Assembly (NCBI RefSeq): GCF_964204645.1
Contig: NC_134036.1
Location: 9,412,704-9,472,703, forward strand
Source: Tubulanus polymorphus
Taxonomy: Eukaryota > Nemertea > Palaeonemertea > Tubulaniformes > Tubulanidae
Reading direction: 5' to 3'
Length of the DNA: 60,000 nt
The translations under genes were made by a program, and so were the position numbers. Numbering within the stretch: position 1 is the stretch's first letter; each line of letters opens with the position of its first letter. Below the pieces are notes generated by a model, which saw only the letters and a list, made by a program, of their open reading frames with translations, ran no database searches and was not told the DNA's origin. This document shows positions 51,858-60,000 of the stretch, piece after piece.

Positions 51858-54530
51858 AGCAGCCTTTCTAGCTTTACCTTTGTCCTTGAGCTTGTTGATG
51901 CGTTCGGCTTCGAAGGATACGACAGCATTATGTCAGTGGGTGCGTCAGAGCAATCTGTCCTGGGCAGAACGTTCCCATGTCTCAAGTGTCTATACCACTG
52001 GCTTTGAGTTGACGCTTGAGTGAGTCCTTGAAGCGGAGGCGTGGGCGGCCAGTGTTACGGCAGCCATGACGCAGTTGGCTGTATAGAAGGGCCTTGGGTA
52101 TCCTGCTATCATCCATCCGTACAAGGTGACCGCACCAGCGGAGTTAAGCTTTCATGATATTTGCCTCTACGCCAGTACAGCCACATCTCTCAAGCACGGT
52201 TGTGATCGGTACATAGTCCTGCCTTTTTATTCCACAGATGCGCCTTAAGCAACGCATGTGGAAGCTATCAAGCTGCTTAATGTGTCGCTTGTAGATTGCC
52301 CAGGTCTCGCAGCCAAATAGCAGAGATGAGAGTACTGTCGCTTGGTACACTTGGATCTTGTTAGACAGTCTGATGCCATGATCATTCCAGAGTCTCTTAT
52401 TGAGTCTGCCGAATGCAGTGCTGGCTTTGGCAATGCGTATGGCAATATCTGCATCAAGGCTTGCATCATGACCCATGAAGCTGCCCAAGTAGCAAGACAA
52501 TCAAGACAATCTACTGCATTCAGGGTGTGACCATCGACGGTAATGGCTGGTGGTACATAGGGCTGCCCTGGGGCTGGCTGGAACATCGCTTCAGTCTTGG
52601 TGAGGCTTGTAGTCAGTCCAAATGCTTTTGCTGCTGCAGTGAACCTGAAGCTGGATGTCTTCCGGGGTGTGAGCTGACAAAGCGCAGTCATCAACAATAA
52701 GTAGATGGCGAATGATCATCTCGAACACCTTTCGTTTAGCAGAGAACCGACGGAGATTAAACAGTTTGCCATCGGTTCGAACTTGCAGGAAGACACCCGT
52801 GTCCAGGTCTTTAAAGGCATGGTGTAACATCAGTGAGAAGACAATCCCAAACAGGGTTGGGGCTAGGACACAGCCCTGTTTGGTACCGTTTCTTATTGGG
52901 AAGCCTTCGGAGGTTGAGTCACGGAAGGTTTTCCAGGCATCTTCAATTGTGTTAGATGCTTCTATGTCTTCAAGGGATGCGATATTGTTCTGAAGGGCTG
53001 TGCGCTTTTCTTCATCCTTCAGGACCTCTACGCCTAACTTCCTTGCTGCAGTGTTACGCTGGTGACGCTTGGGTTTCGCTGTCCGTGGGAGTTTGACATT
53101 GCTTCTAATGAGAAGGTGATCGGACCAACAACCACTGCCGCGCAGCGCTCGGGTTATGCAAACATCCTTTAGGTCTTTTTGCCGTGTGATGATGTGGTCA
53201 ATCAGGTGACAGTGTTTAGACCTTGGGTGCATCCAGGACGCTTTGTGTTTTTCAGGGAGCTCAAAGTAAGTATTCGTCAAGGCAAGACTATGCTGAGAGC
53301 AGGTGGAGAGTAGGAGTGTACCATTGGTGTTCGAGTGGCCGATTCCATGATGGCCCAGTTCCTTAGGTCATGTGGCATGATCACGTCCAACTCATGCATT
53401 GAAGTCGCCCATGAGAAATAATCTGTGGTTTTCAGGGGTTACCATGATTATTCTGTTTAGCCCATCGTAGAACTCCTCTTTGGTGTCCTCGCTGTGCATC
53501 ATTGTGGGTGCATATGCGCTCACAACGGTCATGTTATGCGAGCCCGACTTTATGCGTAGTACCAATAGACGTTCAGATATCCCTTCTGGGGCTATCTCTA
53601 GGTCTTTCATCAAGTCGGTTCTGATGGCAAAGCCAACTCCAGCATTCCTTGGGGTACCCTCTGGTAGACCTTTCCAGTAGAAAGTGTAGCCAGAATCTGA
53701 CAGCTTGCCTTCCCCACTAAATCTCGTTTCACTTAGTGCTGCGATGTCGATACCATACTTTTCTAGTGTTTTAGCAATGATCGCTGTTCTGCGTTCTAAC
53801 TGACGATCATTGTCGACTACTAGTGTTCTGACAATACATTCCAAGATGCGAAATATAGTTTCTTCTGACCGTTTCTACCGCATGATTGGATTACTAACCA
53901 GGCGCGGCTGCCTGATAAGTTTAGGTGTGACAGGCGATGTTTGAGACATCTTTTCTAGTCTCTTCCTCATTCAAGGAGAGCAGCGTTAATCCTAAAGAGG
54001 CCTGCTCTTGACATCTGGACAGGATACGAATCTGTCACGATTCTTGGCTGAGCGACCATCCTATCCAGATCGCCTTACGTGTATAGTCTTGCCTTGTAGC
54101 TTCCAGCAGTATCCTCCACCTGCTACCGTCAGTATTTCTCCATCGCCGAAGGACTTGTGAAAAAAAGCTTTGAGAAGCTGTTGACCTGCACGTATTGTAA
54201 GTGGGTGTTGTTTGTGCAGAGCAAGACCCACTCTCACGCCTGCAGCAGTCATGCTCCATCTGGTGCCACTGGGACCACAAGCTGGAGGCTGGAGCAGATT
54301 CAGATCAATTGCCTTGTAGCGCTTAAGGATTTGATCTATCCTGGTTTTGAGGTCGGTGATGTCCTTCACTTAGGAAGGCTGCCATTATCCTTCCTGTCCG
54401 GGTTTGAAATCAGTGTTTTCCGTCACCTAGGAAGGCTGCCATTATCCAAGGCTGCGACCCCTCCCTGCCCTGGGAAGATGCCTTGCAGGGCTTATGGTCC
54501 CTTACCAGAACATGTTTTTGAATAACGTTA
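51858..54530 (-). mobile_element. Non-LTR retrotransposon (LINE), internally deleted and frameshifted
   Basis: On the minus strand: a 5' part (54369-54035), the APE-type endonuclease (53844-53392: IDIAALSETRF, SAYAPTM, LMGDFNA) and its C-terminal part (LIDHIITRQKDLKDV, CWSDHLLI). Then comes RT from FPIRNGTKQGCVLAPTLFGIVF through IIRHLLIVDDCALSAHT, with VDD where the family usually has ADD. The C-terminus (KIQVYQATVLSSLLFGCETW, FHMRCLRRICGIKRQD) ends near 51858. About 200 or more residues of RT between QNNIASLEDI and FPIRNG are missing. Several frame changes at 52.1-52.7 kb show the copy is dead. The general layout is that of I/Jockey-group elements of invertebrates. A 25-bp phrase (AGGAAGGCTGCCATTATCC) is duplicated at 54373 and 54429. 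Confidence 0.8.
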
Positions 54531-56600
54531 TTAGCAATGTCTCTATTGGAACCGCTGGACCGTAAAAATGTCTCTCTCTCTATCTACGTCTCCGCTACTG
54601 CCGCTTCTGCTACTCATTTCAGCGAGTCGAAAATACTTCAAATATTTTGCAGTAAAAATACGTGCGTAAATCAACTGAAGAAAAAATGATTAAGCAACCG
54701 AAATTCACGTGTTTGCAGTTATCCTCGTTTAAGTTTGTTCACTGATTGCTATATATGTTATGAGGTCATCTTATCATCGAAGCTCATACACTCGACAAAA
54801 GCGAGTTAAATACGCGCGGAAATATTCAAATCCAAATTTCCAATTTAATGAATATTCATCGTCAAACATGAATTTTTTTCTGTATATGATCGCCAATATA
54901 CTTTATGATCAAAGATTCCAAACACCCATATAACATTGTTAAGTGTTCGGAGATTTTTGAAACGTTGGATTCTAATCAATTTTGAATCCATAGCTGCGTA
55001 GAAAGGAGCGTTGTTATGAAACGTGTTAATAAAATAATTTGATCACAATAAAGTTTTTGATATTTGCATTTTTACTACCACCTAACTATACTGGACGCGC
55101 TTCCGAAATTGTATTTCACGCTACTACAATTACGCAGGTCCCATGCTGAAAGTCATTAAATTAAAATTGAAACCGCAATTTATTTATTTTATATTTAGAA
55201 AATGAAACTTAAATCAAATTCAATTGAACATAGATACGCCTATCTGATATATTCCTCAGCCTCCTCGCAGAGCCATTCACCAGAGATTTGGATGTTCAAA
55301 TCTAAGGTAAATCATATTATATATAATGCATGATATATTATATAATGCATAGGTAGTGATTCGTGCAAAGTATCGCGTAGTGTCGTGTTTTTAGACAATC
55401 TGTATGCCTTATTTTGTGATTTAGAGAAAAAAATATTTGTTTGAAAATCAAGATTTATCATCGACAGAATCTGAAGATTGCGTTGGATTCAAACTACTTT
55501 GGTTATAAGGATCTAGCACATCCATTCCTATTTGAAATATCCTGCATATTTCAGCGTTTTTTTAGAATCGACTATCACTGAAAACATACTGAATAGATTT
55601 TACAGCAAGGCGTATATGTTAAATGCCTCGCGTCGTTCATTACATATGTTTCATGCATGCTTCCATATCAGATTTACTCACGAGGGTTTTGCGCGCCACA
55701 GTCTTTTGAAAAACAGCAAATTGTTAATGCATATAAATCACGATATCATTCTAAACCTAATGTTGATATCATGTAATGTACGAAAACATTTATTAGTAGA
55801 TTGGAAAATGTCTTAGAAGATGGTAACGCTTTGTTCCTAGCGTGGGAATCTTGTATGGTTATAGGCAGCAACGATTGTCTCCTTGGAATAAGAATTTGAA
55901 AATATGTTTTCGATTATAATCGATTATCCATGTTGTATTGAGAGAGATATAGTTTCATTTCTAGGAGGGAAAACCTTATTCCTCGGTCTTGCTAGTCTCC
56001 ATTCAAGGACCGGTCGCTCAAAATTTGGTAACAGTCAGCCAGTGAATAGTTGACGTAGTAATAGTTAAAAGTTCATCATTACTATGCTATTCGTCTGCCG
56101 CATATCTTTAACCATTTCTTTTATCTACTTTGAAGATTTTGGGATTTTTACCTCGGGGATTTCTACCCAGGGGATTTTTAACTTCATCCACATACCAGGC
56201 TGGGCAAAAATTAAGTTTATGACCCGGGTGACGGTCTAGATCACGGGACTATAATTGCGACTGTGCGTGATGTCTGTATAACTATGGTCTACGGTATTTA
56301 TTCGCCAGTCAGGACCGCACCCAGTGGTCGACAGGGATACGCGCAGGGTCACTTTATGATCGCAGATGTAAGAACAGAAGAACGGTTGGTCACTCGTCAG
56401 AATAATGTATTCCACATACAGGGACCGAAGATGAGCGAAAATATTGAAATATACCGTATGAAAAATTGATGTTCAGAAATTCTAAAAGGGGACAGCTCAA
56501 TAAATATAACGACTGTCCTTGAGAGACCAAACTAGAAAAACACTTTGCGCGAGTAAATAGTGATCCGCGCGTGGGTTGATTTTGAAATGCCGGGTGCGCA
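54530..56600. other. No supportable gene
   Basis: AT-biased, with short frames only and no repeats of note beyond a TATAAT-rich stretch at 55312-55345. Confidence 0.4.
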
Positions 56601-57580
56601 TCGATTCGGCTCGACAAAACACCGATATAGATTTCACGCAATATCAAGCTGTGCAATCATTGGTATAATTTATGAACTATTTCGCACAGCGTGTTTTATT
56701 CTTTCGCTGACTGTTCCTGCTTTCTAGCGACGAGATATTTTCATTTCGAAAGTTGAACAGGTTAGAAGAAGGTAAGCCCAGAGATGAAATATTATTCAAT
56801 TATTTCCTAATCGAACGTTCGTTGTCAATGGATGCAGAATCAAAGTATCATGAGAAAATCTTGATTATGGATTTTATGCGGCGTAATTAAAATACGTGAC
56901 ATGGGCGAATACGTTCATTAGTTAACTGGATTATATTAGGGCCTGAATTTTCAGTAAAATATATCGGACAAAATAGTTTCATATTCCAACCGTTCTCACT
57001 CTTGATTCAAATACTAATATTAACAGCTGTCATGTTAAGAGAATTGAATTGAAATGTGAATAATGTATAAAACGTATTAAGTGTAAAATGGATGAGCGAA
57101 TTTTCTACATAAACTTTCCTATATTGAATACAGCAGCCGAACCTGAGGCCACTCCCTAAGTAAATAACATACGTAGTGTTATAGCATATTTATGAGGATT
57201 ATTCATTGACGTGTCACTGATCATCCCATCTAGTTAAGTTACATATTCTGAGTGTTTCAACATTTAACCACATGAAGACATTAGATTACACAATCTCGCG
57301 TTTTAAAGATAAGATACGAATTAACAATGGTTACCTTTATCACATATAACGCCTATTCAACCAAAAATAATTTACAGAAATGTGCTAAACGATTTAGCTC
57401 ATCGATCACCGATATCAGTTTCCAATCGACATCAGGCTGTACAAACATCGGTATAATTCAGCAAATTTTAAATAAGACATCACACGTAACGTGTTTCATT
57501 CATTCGTCGACAGGTTCTGGTTCGGGAAACGAGAAATATTCACTTCGACAGTTTAATACGTTAGAAGATTCGACAAAACA
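56600..57580 (+). repeat. Diverged direct duplication (56610-56775 and 57405-57575)
   Basis: Both copies share CACCGATAT, GGCTGTacAA-like and GGTATAATT words, and end with an AGAAATATT/AGATATTTTCA...TTAGAAGA block. The copies are about 170 bp, 800 bp apart. The spacer holds nothing recognised. Confidence 0.5.
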
Positions 57581-57599
57581 CCATTAAATTGTAAAAGTA

Positions 57600-58468
57600 A
57601 AGATTAGAGAGAGTAAGAAGATTAATCGTTTCATTAATTTCATCACATTAAGTGAGAATCCAACGCCTGTTTAAACTAGTGAACGTATTCATTTCGGTCA
57701 AACTCGGCTCGTCTACGTTATGGGTGGTTTTTGGTTGAGATTGGGTATTAAAAACTAGTAGAGAAAAGTGGTTACAGTCGTACACGCGATGAATTGAGAA
57801 GTCCGACTATGGAATTCGGACCGCGATCAGGTGGAAACGCATTTCTAAATCAAATGCGTTTGACACCTACATAAATAGGCCTAAGGATTTACATTCATTC
57901 AAATGAATCTTGTGTTTTAGAAACAACGCCTCGTCGGGTAAATGACTTCAATCTATCAACGCTGGTGTTACGAATACAAACAAAAACTGATTTCCAACGA
58001 ATAACCCAATATTATATATGAAGGCCATCACCACACAGAAAAACTGCGACGGAAACTTGCTTGTGTGATTTCAAACGCACCCGTGCGTGTTTGTGTAATG
58101 ACAAACGCAAGCGATGTGGCCGCTCCGCAATCAGGGCCAGAGAAACAATCGCCCGATTTAGTTCCAAGATGTAAAACAAAATTAAATCAACATAGTCCAG
58201 TGTAACAAAAAAAACAAATATTCACTGAATGGTTCATAACTATTATTATCACTTATATATTATTATTATCACGGATTGCTGAGACCGACAAAACTCTGTA
58301 TGCTTCACATTCCGGCATTCAAACCGGCAATGTAGAAAACCCGTTAGCGCTTACTCACACTAGGTCATTCACTCAGAACCTGACGAAGACCGTTGAAGAA
58401 TCAAAATTTTGGATTTACCCAAATGCATGATTGCTGATATATTTCCATTCAAATTCTAGGTTACAAAA
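57600..58468. other. Upstream region of the cystine-knot peptide gene
   Basis: No other gene. An inverted phrase CACCCGTGCGTGTTTGTGT lies near 58078. No clear TATA box can be assigned. An acceptor-like CTAG at 58457-58460 just before the ATG may mark a 5'UTR intron. Confidence 0.3.
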
Positions 58469-58959
58469 ATGGTTGCGTATTTGATGAATCGTGTATGTGC
58501 TGTTGTTGTGATTGTGGTCAGTGCCGCGTCATTAGCAGAAGGTGAGTAACGACTGGGAAAATCTTACGCAATTTCGTAGGATTTCGTGAAATATATAAAT
58601 TGAAGTCGCAATTATCAATTCACATTCAGAAGTTGATTTTCGTTGGATGGATTCATTTGATGAAGTAGTTTTCAGATATATCATAAATAACTTGTGTTCT
58701 GACGAAAGTTAATTGACGTACAATATTATTCTTATGAACACGCATTTCCTATCACCCACATTGTCGGAATGACCACCGGTACTACACCTGGGATGGGGGT
58801 TCGAGTTTTTCTAAAAACTAAGGGCAAATGTGTTTCACTTCAAATTTCATTCAGAATTTCATGCTTTTTTTAAATAAAGGTTGCCGTGCAAAAGCCGCGT
58901 ATTGCAGTATTGACGCTGTGTGTTGCAGCAATAATTGTTCCGCGGGAACGTGTTCCTAA
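58469..58959 (+). CDS. Secreted inhibitor-cystine-knot peptide, two exons
   Basis: Exon 1 (58469-58541) encodes a hydrophobic signal peptide (MVAYLMNRVCAVVVIVVSAA) ending in a GTGAGT donor. Exon 2 (58880-58959) supplies the mature part, giving 50 residues in total. The intron is 338 bp, phase 1. Cysteines in exon 2 follow C-x6-C-x5-CC-x3-C-x4-C, the classic six-cysteine ICK framework of small ion-channel toxins and related peptides. A mature peptide of about 26 residues starting at the Gly-Cys next to the intron is likely, with no propeptide. AATAAA lies at 59122-59127. The start was chosen because no upstream ATG is in frame with the signal peptide. Toxin activity is inferred from framework only; defence or signalling peptides share it. 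Confidence 0.7.
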
Positions 58960-59304
58960 TTGTTGGTGATTATTTGGTTCGTAATGGGATATACCTGTGG
59001 TGGTTTGGAAAGCATATGATTATGAAACTGAAGCAGTCAGGTTACCGTCCGAGTCTGAAACATCGCGAATTGAATTTATATTTTTAAGCCATTCTTCAAA
59101 TCTTGTGTTATAATTAGATTCAATAAAACTGCAAGTAAAAAAATATTTATCGGGTTTTTAGCTGTTTATGATTTCCTAGCCTTCAGTATAGCTATTTGTT
59201 GGTAAGGATATTCGACATTGATCTCCATCGCCCACGTCGTCGGAATAGGTTGTCATCATAGGACAGCAATCTTGAGTCTGATCGACCCAATTTATGTTAT
59301 GCTG

Positions 59305-59640
59305 ATGGGCCCTGGGGGGATTTACACATATCCTAAAGATCAAGGTAATTAATCAAAGCGTCATTAAAATTTCCCTCAAAAAGTTCAAAAATGTGTAAAA
59401 AGTGTTGATTTTGGCGAACAACAATGACTGCCAGTCGGCCATCTTGATTTTGACAGGGCCAGTTTATGGGCTGAAGATGTGTCTAGGGTAGATACATGTG
59501 TAACCAAAAATCAAGACATTATATTGAAGCGTCTTCAAAACTTCCCAAAATAACTGGATTCCGTCTACGGACGGACGGACGACGGCTGAAAAGTGAACGC
59601 AATAGCGCGATGGGACTAAAGTCCCAAGTGGGCTAAAGAG
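59305..59640. repeat. Dispersed repeat ending in a GGGACTAAAGTCCC palindrome
   Basis: Contains GACGGACGGACGACGG and GGGACTAAAGTCCCAAGTGGGCTAAA. This kind of 'GTCC...GGGCTAA' tail is common at the ends of SINE-like repeats in molluscs and other marine invertebrates. No ORF. The final 59640-60000 is featureless. Confidence 0.5.
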
Positions 59641-60000
59641 GGTGATAATGGTGAATGTCGTAGTTTATGGTCCTCAGCCAGAAACTTTTAGATAAAGTCC
59701 TAAATTTTTAAAAATCTAGAAAAGACAATTATGCGGTCATCTATGATGCACGGCAAATTGTGTCAAATTATGCACGGCAAATTATTATTAAAAATTAACC
59801 ATGCGGGTATCTATGATGTGTCGATTAGTAGCTGATTAATTTCTCCCTTACTTTGTAGTTTTTGGGCTTTTCTTTTTGATTACTTTCCATGAGAATCTAG
59901 ATTAAAGAATAAAGATAAGCTGATGATAACACGCTTTCACTAAATCTCGTAAACAAAATTTAATATATGAATTGCAAGTAGCAATCAATGAAAATTTTAT

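Overview
The window is nuclear DNA from an invertebrate animal, most likely a lophotrochozoan. Coding density is very low, genes are split by GT/AG introns, polyadenylation signals are present, and most recognisable protein sequence belongs to mobile elements. The short word TAGGCCTA recurs. A small secreted peptide gene near 58.5 kb has an inhibitor-cystine-knot framework of the kind found in ribbon-worm (nemertean) and cone-snail toxins, so a nemertean or gastropod fits best. The species cannot be named from sequence alone.

Layout. 0-11 kb: decayed DNA with a broken coiled-coil gene, a 0.6 kb inverted-repeat element, a palindromic tRNA-derived element, and AT-rich virus-like remnants (C2H2 fingers, a transmembrane protein, a P-loop). 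11.1-18.2 kb: a nested block in which a DIRS-type tyrosine-recombinase retrotransposon on the minus strand (gag, RT, RNase H, YR) sits inside AT-rich virus-like sequence. It is bounded by a 259-bp direct repeat and by two different arrays of short hairpins. 18.9-19.3 kb: a two-exon secreted cysteine-rich peptide gene. 20-25.2 kb: a Polinton/adintovirus-like cluster with a duplicated module of adenain-type protease (+) and convergent RING protein (-), a further RING-like gene, and a PC4-like gene with a duplicated, broken partial copy. 25.8-28.8 kb: a PHD-finger ORF, a broken P-element/THAP9-like transposase, and an intact intronless rhodopsin-family GPCR whose 5' end has been duplicated in tandem. 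29.5-33.1 kb: a degenerate AT-rich element with the N-terminal part of a protein-primed-type DNA polymerase B, two membrane proteins and a capsid-like protein. 33.1-41.8 kb: fragments of several transposon genes, a BEL/Pao-like tail, a GC-rich truncated zinc-finger gene, and an inverted pair of a 230-bp element.

42.1-49.2 kb: a minus-strand multi-exon gene encoding a zinc finger and a Crypton-like tyrosine-recombinase fold, paralogous to the GC-rich gene at 35.5-37.3 kb, followed by isolated host-type exons. 49.3-49.8 kb: a 19-bp tandem array with a 95-bp higher-order repeat. 51.9-54.5 kb: a rearranged non-LTR retrotransposon. 54.5-60 kb: mostly featureless, with the cystine-knot peptide gene and a marine-invertebrate-type dispersed repeat.

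The best candidates for living genes are the GPCR, the two secreted cysteine-rich peptides, the protease at 22.2 kb and the PC4-like gene. The least ordinary structure is the YR retrotransposon with covarying hairpin arrays and long direct repeats. Splice sites were read by eye. No homology search was possible, so family names rest on recognised motifs.
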